A stretch of 16,238 bases of DNA, from positions 1 through 16,238 of the forward strand of contig WJIN01000169.1 in assembly GCA_014730295.1 (NCBI GenBank). Direction: 5' to 3'. The position numbers were made by a program, and so were the translations under genes. Shown here in pieces: positions 7,625-14,407 of the stretch; the first letter of the stretch is position 1, and every line of letters starts with the position of its first letter. The stretch comes from Promethearchaeota archaeon. GTDB lineage: Archaea; Asgardarchaeota; Lokiarchaeia; Sigynarchaeales; SOKP01. Under the pieces are notes generated by a model. It was not told where the DNA came from and did not search any database. It was given only the letters and a program-made list of their open reading frames with translations.

Positions 7625-8917
7625 ATGCTAGAAAAGAAAAAAAAAAAACAAAATACTCGATCTGTATGGTATTTCAAATATTTAATTATTGTCCTTATTC
7701 TTGTGCAGATCCTTGATAATTATACCAGTTTCTATAATTCTGTAATTCCTTCAAAGGTGGTGGAAGAATTATTAGCGGGATATCCGGATAATATTGCTAA
7801 TTCAATATTCACGATTTGTGTAGCTATCGCTTCTTTAGGAACATATATGGCTTTTCTGGTATGGTATGCGGCAGATAAGATTGGACGAAGATTTTTATTA
7901 GTATCAACTACTTTTTCATTAGCGATTGCTTCGATTGGAATATTATTTTCAAATAATATAGTTGAATATACAATATTCTTTTTCTTGTTGAATATTTTTG
8001 CAGCTTCTGATATGTGGTTAATTTACGTAAATGAAGAAGCTCCACCACAAAAAAAAGCGTTTTGGACGAGTATCGTGTTAATAGGGGGATCTATCGGTGC
8101 GATATTGAATCCCTTGTTCAGATCAATTTATATATATGAGGAATCAGCTGTGGGTTCATGGAGAGGAATGACCTATTTTGCTATTTTTTTGGCCATTCCG
8201 TTAGCAATTTTAATATTATTAACAGTGAAAGAGACTTCGAAATATCAAGAAGTAAAACAAAATAATTATAAGGTTAAGGAAAGAGTCCATAAATTCAAAG
8301 AGAATTTGAAAATACTTTTCAAATCAGAGCGAAGAACACCTTATAGCGTAATTTTGTTTATAGGATTTATCTGGGGGTTAAACGCTATCTACACCTCTTT
8401 AGGAGAATTATTTTTAACAAGTAGTCCTTATCTAACCGAAGAAAACATTAATCTAGTGATTACGATAATGAGTTTAGCTATTATAATTGGATATTTAATA
8501 ACAGCATCTATGGCAGATAAAATAGGGCGAAAACCATTAATGATCGTTTATAATACCCTATTTTTTGTTGGTACATTAACCTTAATAGTGGGAATACAAA
8601 ATTCAGAGTTAGCATTAATTATGGCAATAATCGGTACAAGTATAATGAATATTTCTTTTTGGGGATTATGGGTTCTTATCAGTATAGTTACTATTGAGAC
8701 TATTCCGACAGAATCCAGAGCCACGGGGGTAGGGCTTAAAAACTTAACTAAAGCTTTAGGAGCAACGATTGGGTTGTTAATTGCTAATATCATCGTGTAT
8801 TTTTCTTCATTAGCCATCGTATTCCTTATTTATAGCATTTTATTCTTATTTAACGCCCCTTTTATTTATAAGTACTTAATTGAAACAAAAGGAATTGATC
8901 TAAGTGCCGTCCAGTAA
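7625..8917 (+). CDS. MFS sugar transporter (putative rhamnose/deoxysugar permease)
   Basis: The 430-aa product has about 12 hydrophobic membrane segments. A short lysine-rich cytoplasmic N-terminus is followed by the first helix (about 16-32). The signature loop A-D-K-I-G-R-R-F (83-90) lies between helices 2 and 3, and its duplicate A-D-K-I-G-R-K (297-303) is in the second half; both are MFS motif A. A charged central loop of about 45 residues (near 200-240) separates the halves. It probably carries a sugar with a cation across the cytoplasmic membrane. Location after the isomerase and epimerase suggests rhamnose or the epimerase substrate. An A12 tract at 7637-7648 encodes the N-terminal lysines. 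Confidence 0.85.
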   Translation: MLEKKKKKQNTRSVWYFKYLIIVLILVQILDNYTSFYNSVIPSKVVEELLAGYPDNIANSIFTICVAIASLGTYMAFLVWYAADKIGRRFLLVSTTFSLAIASIGILFSNNIVEYTIFFFLLNIFAASDMWLIYVNEEAPPQKKAFWTSIVLIGGSIGAILNPLFRSIYIYEESAVGSWRGMTYFAIFLAIPLAILILLTVKETSKYQEVKQNNYKVKERVHKFKENLKILFKSERRTPYSVILFIGFIWGLNAIYTSLGELFLTSSPYLTEENINLVITIMSLAIIIGYLITASMADKIGRKPLMIVYNTLFFVGTLTLIVGIQNSELALIMAIIGTSIMNISFWGLWVLISIVTIETIPTESRATGVGLKNLTKALGATIGLLIANIIVYFSSLAIVFLIYSILFLFNAPFIYKYLIETKGIDLSAVQ

Positions 8918-8942
8918 AATATTAACGTATCTATTAAAAATT

Positions 8943-8956
8943 AAAAATTTTTTTTT
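8943..8956 (+). terminator. Poly-T tract after the transporter gene
   Basis: Five A residues are followed by nine T residues, 26 bases after the MFS stop codon. A T9 tract is a good archaeal termination signal and would end the rhamnose transcript here. Confidence 0.45.
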
Positions 8957-9023
8957 GAATATAAAATCAATACTAAATCTATATATTATAATTAAAAACA
9001 AATTGAGATTTTAAAAGAAAAAA

Positions 9024-9314
9024 ATGAGTCGTTTATATAGGGATTTTCCAGCATTCATTCACTCCACATTAAGACTTCTTAAAAAATTTGTAATTCGTGA
9101 AAAAAAACATATTCTACTTGGAATATTTGATGACTCCCATTTCTTAATTAATGGAACACCAATAGAAGTAGAAAATGATATAAAACACAAAATACAGACA
9201 CTTGGGAAAAAAGATAAATATAATCTTGATCCTACTAATTGTTTACTAGATCAAAAGCCTAAAAAAATTGTTTCGCTATTCATAGGGATTCAAGAATTTG
9301 GAAGCGATAATTAG
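9024..9314 (+). CDS. Small hypothetical protein, 96 aa
   Basis: I do not recognise this protein. It begins with a basic helical stretch of about 30 residues (many L, K, R and F), then I-L-L-G-I-F-D-D-S-H-F-L-I-N-G-T-P-I-E-V (about 34-52). It ends with a lysine-rich segment and I-V-S-L-F-I-G-I-Q-E-F. It has no transmembrane helix or signal peptide. Codon use and composition match the neighbours, and a T8 tract follows the stop, so it is probably a real gene. The F-L-I-N-G-x-P-I string resembles a strand common in glycosidase beta domains, but this is too short to assign. It could also be a remnant of a longer gene. It lies between the transporter and the alpha-galactosidase. Confidence 0.5.
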   Translation: MSRLYRDFPAFIHSTLRLLKKFVIREKKHILLGIFDDSHFLINGTPIEVENDIKHKIQTLGKKDKYNLDPTNCLLDQKPKKIVSLFIGIQEFGSDN

Positions 9315-9318
9315 TATA

Positions 9319-9326
9319 TTTTTTTT
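9319..9326 (+). terminator. Poly-T tract after the small hypothetical gene
   Basis: Eight T residues start 5 bases after the TAG stop. This is a plausible archaeal terminator separating the small gene from the alpha-galactosidase gene. Confidence 0.35.
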
Positions 9327-9391
9327 AAATTAATCTCTAATGTTTAATGTCTAATAAAAATTAATACACATCAAATAAAGAGAATTCTTAT

Positions 9392-11884
9392 ATGTTAAAA
9401 ATAGCTAAAAATGATTCAAATATATGTGAAATTACAAATGGAATTATTTCAATAATTTTCTATAAACAAGGATCGAAAAAGGGAACCTATTCAATATCAT
9501 TCAAACAACAAACTGCCAGTCTAAATAAATATTCACTAAAAAATTGTTTTTTTCGTATAAACTACTATTCTAAAGAAACTCAAAAATTGGAGGAATTAGA
9601 TTCTAAAGGTTATTCATTTTATTGTAATGTTCAAAAAGTTGATGATGAAATTGGAAAAGGATTTTTACTTATTCTCTCCCCATTTGAACTTAATCAAATG
9701 AATGTTCAATTTAAAATCACTTTTCGCTTATATGATAAAAAACAATTCATTCTTGTTAAAATTACAAATTTAAGAGATAACTCAAAATCACCGCTTAGAA
9801 TCCATAGTATCTCGCCTTTGACAATTGAAGATTCTGAAATATATCTGTCTAATAATAATCGTGCAACTAAATTGGATAAAATTTCTTGGTTTAAGAACGG
9901 TTGGCAAAGTTGGAGTGCTTGTCAAACTTTATTCGGAAAAGAAATGGATAATAAAGGCCCCTCCAATGATCTTTTATTTCTACTCTTGGATAATCAAGAT
10001 TATATGATTGAAGGCAGGTTTTATAGCGAATATTACTCAATTATAACCGACTTAGAATCTCAAAAATCATTAATATTGGGATTTACAACCTTAAAAGATC
10101 AATTTTCCCGTATTGTGTTGGATTATGAGAATTTTTCTACTGTAAAACTACTAACGGCTTTTGGATGTATGGATGGTGTGACCTTAAAAAAAAATTCGAT
10201 TGATTGTTCTGAAGAATTATTTATTGGTTTCAAAAATAGAGGTGAGGGATATTATGGATTAGAAGAGTATGCTGATATTGTGAGCATAAGAAATGGCATA
10301 GATTGCCAAAAAAAGGTGCCTAGTGGATGGTGTAGTTGGTATTATTATTATACCGACATTTCTCAAGAAGAAACTGTAAAGAATTTAGAATATTTGAAAA
10401 ATCATAGAGATGTATTACCAATTGAGTTTTTTCAATTAGATGATGGATATTTTACTGAAATTGGTGATTATAATAGTTTTAATTCTAAGTTTTCTAAAGG
10501 ATTAAAATGGTTATTTAAAAAAATAAAGGACTCAGAATTTAAAACTGGGCTTTGGACGGCTCCATTTATAGGTGTTCGAAAATCACAATTGTTCAAAAAA
10601 CATAAAGAATGGTTTTTAAGGGATAATCAAACAAACAAACTTTTAAAAGTACTATGGAATTGGGGGTCTTTTGAATACGCCATTGATATCTCCCGAAAGG
10701 ATGTATTAAATTATTTAAGAGAATTATTTAAAGAAAAAATGTACGTATTTCAACGTGAAATCGCTAAAAATACCTTTCCCTCGTTAGATTTCGCAAAAAT
10801 TGATTTTTTATATGCTGTATGCGCGATAAATTCCGATTATAGCGATAAATCATTAACACGTGCACAAATATACTATAACGCTGTGAAAATTATTAGGGAC
10901 GCCATCTCAGAAAATACATTCCTATTAGGTTGTGGAGCACCTCTGGGTCCTTGTGTTGGATTAGTAGATGCAATGAGAATAGGACAAGATACTGGTCCAA
11001 CTTGGATTGATAATAAAGTCATCGACGATTTTTCTGATAAGTGTCTAAAAACGGGGATGATAAATGTTTTATATCGTTCTTTTATGCATAAAAAATTCTG
11101 GATAAATGATCCAGACTGCTTGATGATTAGAAGAAATAATACAGAATTAAATGTGGATGAAATCAAGCTACAAATGACTATATTCGGACTTTCAGGGGGG
11201 CTGCTGTTGTTTTCCGAGGATATGACAAAACTTTCGGAAAAAGAAATTAATAATCTCAAATTAATGATACCTCCATATAATCCAAAAAATCATAATGCTA
11301 TTCCAGTTGATATTTTAGATAAGAAAATACCTCATATTTACACATTGGAAACTAGAGAGGATTTTGGAAAGCGTTATTTAGTTTGCATTATAAATTGGGA
11401 GGATGTGTCAAAAAAGTTAATCTTTAAACCCTCAAACTCATTACCTAATATTCCCGAAATGGAGCAAGCATTTTATATATTTGATTATTGGGAGAAATCT
11501 TTTTTAGGAGAATTCAAACGAGAAGAATCTGTGATATTTAATAATGTGAATCCCCATTCTTGTAAATATTTATGTGTTATTCCTATAAACGCAGAATTAA
11601 AGAACAGACCTTTAGTTATTTCCTCAGATCTTCATATTTCCCAAGGCTGTTATGAAATTAATAATTATGAATACAAAAAATCTAAAAAACGAATAACCAT
11701 GAATCTTTTATTACCTGGGAAAAGAAAGGGTTTTATATATCTTAAATTGCCGAAAAATACGTCCCTTTTAGATTACAATGGAAAATCTGAGCCTATACAA
11801 TTAAATGGAAATATATGGAAAGTTCCAGTAGAATTTAAAGATACTGCGTCTATTGTAATAAAAATCAAGAGAAAAGAGAAGTGA
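9392..11884 (+). CDS. Alpha-galactosidase, GH36 family (Thermotoga GalA-like)
   Basis: The product is 830 aa with no signal peptide, so it probably hydrolyses imported alpha-galactosides in the cytoplasm with retention of configuration. The N-terminal beta domain (about 1-290) contains the W-Q-S-W-S motif (171-175). The TIM barrel opens with G-W-C-S-W-Y-Y-Y-Y-T-D (312-322), followed by F-F-Q-L-D-D-G-Y and T-G-L-W-T-A-P-F. The predicted nucleophile is D471 in F-A-K-I-D-F-L-Y-A and the acid/base is D533 in M-R-I-G-Q-D-T-G-P-T-W; both motifs match those recalled for T. maritima GalA (D327, D387). W-I-N-D-P-D-C-L and a C-terminal beta domain of about 150 residues follow. It is longer than GalA (about 550 aa) at both ends. 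Raffinose-synthase-like transferase activity is an alternative within the clan. The mobile-element island starts 5 bases after the stop. Confidence 0.87.
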   Translation: MLKIAKNDSNICEITNGIISIIFYKQGSKKGTYSISFKQQTASLNKYSLKNCFFRINYYSKETQKLEELDSKGYSFYCNVQKVDDEIGKGFLLILSPFELNQMNVQFKITFRLYDKKQFILVKITNLRDNSKSPLRIHSISPLTIEDSEIYLSNNNRATKLDKISWFKNGWQSWSACQTLFGKEMDNKGPSNDLLFLLLDNQDYMIEGRFYSEYYSIITDLESQKSLILGFTTLKDQFSRIVLDYENFSTVKLLTAFGCMDGVTLKKNSIDCSEELFIGFKNRGEGYYGLEEYADIVSIRNGIDCQKKVPSGWCSWYYYYTDISQEETVKNLEYLKNHRDVLPIEFFQLDDGYFTEIGDYNSFNSKFSKGLKWLFKKIKDSEFKTGLWTAPFIGVRKSQLFKKHKEWFLRDNQTNKLLKVLWNWGSFEYAIDISRKDVLNYLRELFKEKMYVFQREIAKNTFPSLDFAKIDFLYAVCAINSDYSDKSLTRAQIYYNAVKIIRDAISENTFLLGCGAPLGPCVGLVDAMRIGQDTGPTWIDNKVIDDFSDKCLKTGMINVLYRSFMHKKFWINDPDCLMIRRNNTELNVDEIKLQMTIFGLSGGLLLFSEDMTKLSEKEINNLKLMIPPYNPKNHNAIPVDILDKKIPHIYTLETREDFGKRYLVCIINWEDVSKKLIFKPSNSLPNIPEMEQAFYIFDYWEKSFLGEFKREESVIFNNVNPHSCKYLCVIPINAELKNRPLVISSDLHISQGCYEINNYEYKKSKKRITMNLLLPGKRKGFIYLKLPKNTSLLDYNGKSEPIQLNGNIWKVPVEFKDTASIVIKIKRKEK

Positions 11885-11899
11885 ATTACGCACCCCCTC
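11883..11899. repeat. Left inverted repeat with flanking GAATTA
   Basis: GAATTA (11883-11888), C, then GCACCCCCTC (11890-11899). The direct repeat overlaps the last two bases of the alpha-galactosidase TGA stop, so insertion would have left the coding sequence intact. Confidence 0.5.
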
Positions 11900-12122
11900 A
11901 AGGGAAATGTTTCAACCATTCGGTCAGGTCTTTGCAACACTCACGTCATTCGGTTGTTCGGGGCATTCACATGTCCCCCATTCCATTGACCTCATTATCC
12001 AATGGACTAATGGGTTGTTCCTCTCTTCGTCATTCATTCCCGACTCGGGAATAGTTTTCTCCACTTTGGGGAACTCCCACTATATGATAGTAGTGATGTA
12101 TCTAAAAATGAGAGGGGGTGCC
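11889..12122. mobile_element. Putative 234-bp non-autonomous mobile element (MITE-like) with inverted ends
   Basis: The island is bounded by a perfect 10-bp inverted repeat, GCACCCCCTC at 11890-11899 and GAGGGGGTGC at 12112-12121. Outside these, with one extra C on each side, is a 6-bp direct repeat GAATTA (11883-11888 and 12123-12128) resembling a target-site duplication. By hand count it is about 46% G+C over 11891-12120, clearly above its surroundings. It is rich in hairpins: a perfect palindrome ATTCCCGACTCGGGAAT at 12036-12052, ACTAT/ATAGT near 12079-12093, and CCATTG/CAATGG near 11983-12004. It encodes no complete transposase. Alternatives are a structured non-coding RNA, or a deletion derivative of an IS element such as a TnpB-type end with its guide-RNA scaffold. 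Confidence 0.45.
11924..12079 (-). pseudogene. Short coding remnant inside the GC-richer island
   Basis: On the minus strand a frame of 51 codons plus TGA is open between a TAG and the stop. It reads W-E-F-P-K-V-E-K-T-I-P-E-S-G-M-N-D-E-E-R-N-N-P and ends M-E-W-G-T-C-E-C-P-E-Q-P-N-D-V-S-V-A-K-T. The composition (many E, N and P, a C-x-C pair, few rare codons) is more protein-like than the opposite strand. An in-frame ATG (complement of 12035-12037) would give 36 aa. It may be the C-terminal tail of a transposase left in a deleted insertion sequence. I do not recognise the family with certainty, and it may be a chance frame. Confidence 0.25.
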
Positions 12123-12128
12123 GAATTA
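12112..12128. repeat. Right inverted repeat with flanking GAATTA
   Basis: GAGGGGGTGC (12112-12121), C, then GAATTA (12123-12128). It is the exact reverse complement of the left 10-mer and is followed by the same 6-bp direct repeat. The outermost bases (C on both sides) do not pair. Confidence 0.5.
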
Positions 12129-12150
12129 ATAACTTACTAATACGATTCAT

Positions 12151-12176
12151 CTCCCCCTTGTAGGGGTGAGTTTTCT
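12151..12176 (+). terminator. GC-rich hairpin followed by a T-run
   Basis: CTC-CCCC pairs with GGGG-T-GAG (one bulged T) around the loop TTGTA, a 7-bp stem at 12151-12170, then TTTTCT. This is a rho-independent-like terminator shape, unusual here because other gene ends show only poly-T. It could terminate the alpha-galactosidase transcript or belong to the adjacent GC-richer island. Confidence 0.4.
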
Positions 12177-12412
12177 CGGATTATCAATGATAAAATTTTA
12201 CACTATTGTCAAATATCTAATTCTTATCAAATTTACTCCCGTTTCTTTTTAACTCCCATCTAATCTTATTCTATATCGAAAGATAAGGAAATTAACGATC
12301 TTATAAAAAACCATTTTTTAAACTTAAATGAAGATTACTAAATAAATCAAAAATATAATTATAATTATATCGATAATATATTTGAAATTTAAAAAATAGA
12401 TCGTGATCTTTA
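12177..12412. other. Intergenic AT-rich leader region
   Basis: No gene is seen here. There is a short palindrome TTATCA-A-TGATAA at 12181-12193, a pyrimidine-rich stretch with two ACTCCC copies (about 12234-12258), and an AT block around 12371-12384 (GATAATATATTTG) that could act as the TATA region for the gene at 12413. Confidence 0.5.
12403..12407 (+). promoter_or_regulatory. Shine-Dalgarno GTGAT before an ATT start
   Basis: GTGAT is perfectly complementary to the AUCAC of the archaeal 16S rRNA 3' end and lies 5 bases before ATT 12413. It supports initiation at that ATT rather than at the internal ATG 12542. Confidence 0.45.
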
Positions 12413-13984
12413 ATTAGAATTCTAATATTAACTGGAAAGCAAAGTTATTCAATTCTTAGGGGAATAGCAGAAAGTATCAAAATTCATAATATTGAAGTTT
12501 ATAAACTCCAAGTTTCTATTTCCGCTTTTATTACACCAAAAATGACCGAAGATACCTTAAACTCTTTAGAGTTAACCAAATATGATCTAATACTTCTCCC
12601 TGGTTTTATCCAATGGGATTTAAGCAAAATCGAAAATAAATATAACTTACCTATTCGAAAAGGGCCAGAATTTGCTTCAGATCTTCCAATGATTTTGAAT
12701 AATCTTGGAGAGATTGAATTATCAAATAAAATTGCTGCTAATAAACTTTTTGAGTTATCTGGAGAAAAAAAGTATAGTGAATTAGTAGTGGAGAGAATTG
12801 ATAAAGCTAAGGAAAATATTTCTCACAATACATTCTTTTTAAACAAACAAATTAGTGATATAATAATAGGTCCGAGCCTCCCTCCTCCCATTATCGCAGA
12901 AATTGTAAATTGTACAAAAAAATCAGATAACTCTATACTCAGAAAAGCACAGCATTATATTAATTCTGGTGCGGATATTATCGATATTGGATGTCTGGCA
13001 AATAAATCTGAACCCTCTAGGGTAAAAGAAATAATTAAAATATTACGGAAAAATTTTGATGTACTGATTAGCATTGACTCAATGGATACAAGAGAGATTT
13101 TCTCGGCTTTAGAGGAAGGGATCGATATGATTTTGAGTATTGATATTGGAAATTACAGAGAACTACTAGATCTCCCAAAAGATATTCCCATTGTTATTCT
13201 ACCAACTAATATTGATGAAGGCTATTTTCCAAAAGATCCTGAATCACGAGTGGAAAATTTATTTGAATTAACGGCGAAATTGCAAAAAAATGGATTTACC
13301 AAATTAATAGCTGATCCTTTGTTAGAAACCCCGATCTCTCCAGGAATACTAAATTCATTACAAGCATATTATTTATATAATCTCAAATCTTCTCAGAATG
13401 AACATAACCATCTTAAATTACCAATGTTCTTCGGAATTTCCAATGTTGTGGAGCTCATGGATATTGATTCTATAGGAATTAATGGACTTTTAGCTGCTAT
13501 TGCAATTGAATTAGATATGGGAATACTTTTTACGGTTGAACATAGTACAAAAATGATGAACGGAGTCAGAGAATTGAAAGAAGCGGTAAAACTAAATTAT
13601 TTGTCAAAAAGTAATAACACACCTCCCATAAATCAAGGAATTCAATATTTTAAAGCTAAAGGTAAAACAAGTCAAGATATACCTGACATTGTGGATAAAA
13701 ATATTCTCAAAGTAGAGGAAATAATAGAATCCTATATTCAAGATGAAAAAGGGTACTTTAAAATTTATGTAAATCATTATCACAGGCAAATTCGTGTATT
13801 ATTTTATTCAAATGATAACATCCACAAAAAAACCATTATCGGGATTGAAGCTGAAGCTATAAGTAAAAAAATAATAGAATTAAATTTGACCAATGATATT
13901 CATCACATCAACTATCTTGGAAGAGAATTGAAAAAAGCTGAAATATGTCTAGACTCAGGAAAACCTTATATTCAAGACGAATAA
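12413..13984 (+). CDS. Dihydropteroate synthase-related protein with C-terminal DUF4346 domain
   Basis: The product is 523 aa if translation starts at ATT 12413, or 480 aa from the first ATG at 12542. Upstream of that ATG the frame is open to 12407 and encodes I-R-I-L-I-L-T-G-K-Q-S-Y-S-I-L-R-G-I-A, a typical first strand and helix of this family. The ATG would therefore cut a domain in half. The central region is TIM-barrel-like with G-A-D-I-I-D-I-G (186-193) and I-S-I-D-S-M-D, as in dihydropteroate synthases. The C-terminus (about 430-523) has G-Y-F-K-I-Y-V and H-x-I-N-Y-L-G-R-E-L-K-K-A-E (YLGREL at 501-506), the DUF4346 signature. This matches the archaeal family TIGR00284, thought to act in pterin (tetrahydromethanopterin-like) cofactor synthesis; the exact reaction is uncertain. 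It converges on the ABM gene with a 12-base gap. Confidence 0.85.
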   Translation: MRILILTGKQSYSILRGIAESIKIHNIEVYKLQVSISAFITPKMTEDTLNSLELTKYDLILLPGFIQWDLSKIENKYNLPIRKGPEFASDLPMILNNLGEIELSNKIAANKLFELSGEKKYSELVVERIDKAKENISHNTFFLNKQISDIIIGPSLPPPIIAEIVNCTKKSDNSILRKAQHYINSGADIIDIGCLANKSEPSRVKEIIKILRKNFDVLISIDSMDTREIFSALEEGIDMILSIDIGNYRELLDLPKDIPIVILPTNIDEGYFPKDPESRVENLFELTAKLQKNGFTKLIADPLLETPISPGILNSLQAYYLYNLKSSQNEHNHLKLPMFFGISNVVELMDIDSIGINGLLAAIAIELDMGILFTVEHSTKMMNGVRELKEAVKLNYLSKSNNTPPINQGIQYFKAKGKTSQDIPDIVDKNILKVEEIIESYIQDEKGYFKIYVNHYHRQIRVLFYSNDNIHKKTIIGIEAEAISKKIIELNLTNDIHHINYLGRELKKAEICLDSGKPYIQDE

Positions 13985-13996
13985 TCTCATTCTTGT

Positions 13997-14290
13997 CTAA
14001 ATTATTTCAAAACACGTCTTTACATCCATTCCCGGTTCCAATAAGGGCATAAGTGGAGCCATAGATTTTCCCAGGTTTTTTGTATGCGCTTTTAAGGCAT
14101 CCCCATCTTTATATTTCTCATAAAATATAATAGTATTCTTTTCTTTCTTTCCTTTAACCGTATGTGGAATGTATTCTATTATTCCTGGTTCATTTTCCTT
14201 CATTTCTGCAACAATTCCTTTTAAAACCTTTTTCGCTTCTTCCATCTTACCTTCTTTTACTTTAACGCTTGCTATAAGAGTTATGGTAAT
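13997..14290 (-). CDS. Antibiotic biosynthesis monooxygenase (ABM)-domain protein, YgiN-like
   Basis: A small ferredoxin-like-fold protein of 97 aa from ATT (complement of 14288-14290), or 100 aa from GTG at 14299. From the ATT it begins T-I-T-L-I-A-S-V-K-V-K-E-G-K, the usual first strand and K-x-G-K turn of ABM proteins. Then come a helix (M-E-E-A-K-K-V-L), N-E-P-G-I-I-E-Y and I-I-F-Y-E-K-Y-K-D-G-D-A-L-K-A-H-T-K, all family hallmarks. ABM proteins are cofactor-free quinol or aromatic monooxygenases, or small stress proteins acting in the cytoplasm; the substrate is unknown. The GTG lies inside the SD-like AGGTG (complement of 14297-14301), 6 bases before the ATT, so the ATT start is preferred. 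It is divergent from the serpin gene. Confidence 0.8.
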   Translation of the reverse strand: MTITLIASVKVKEGKMEEAKKVLKGIVAEMKENEPGIIEYIPHTVKGKKEKNTIIFYEKYKDGDALKAHTKNLGKSMAPLMPLLEPGMDVKTCFEII

Positions 14291-14296
14291 TTCAAA

Positions 14297-14301
14297 CACC
14301 T
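14297..14301 (-). promoter_or_regulatory. Shine-Dalgarno AGGTG before an ATT start
   Basis: On the minus strand AGGTG is followed by TTTGAA and then ATT. The in-frame GTG here overlaps the SD, as seen also at 588. Confidence 0.45.
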
Positions 14302-14374
14302 ACAAATTTAATTAGATTATAATTTCTATTTTATTTTTTAATTGTTAATTAACGATTTTCTTATCAATTCGGAA

Positions 14375-14392
14375 TATTTAATATATTAAATA
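14375..14392 (+). promoter_or_regulatory. Palindromic TATA region of the serpin gene
   Basis: TATTTAATATATTAAATA is a perfect 18-bp palindrome containing a TATA-like core. It ends 15 bases before ATG 14408; with TATA-to-start spacing of about 25 bases the serpin mRNA would be leaderless or nearly so. The symmetry could also be an operator, or chance in AT-rich DNA. Confidence 0.45.
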
Positions 14393-14407
14393 AGTTTAGA
14401 TTAAATT

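Noticed and set aside
10873..11259. 128-codon minus-strand frame inside the alpha-galactosidase
   Set aside because: It lies antisense to the conserved catalytic region of GH36 and has no independent support.
11907..12140. 77-codon plus-strand frame in the GC-richer island
   Set aside because: It spans the island and runs through the right inverted repeat into the flank. Its composition (many S, F, H and G with no family pattern) is less protein-like than the minus strand, and it has no SD. It is probably a chance frame.
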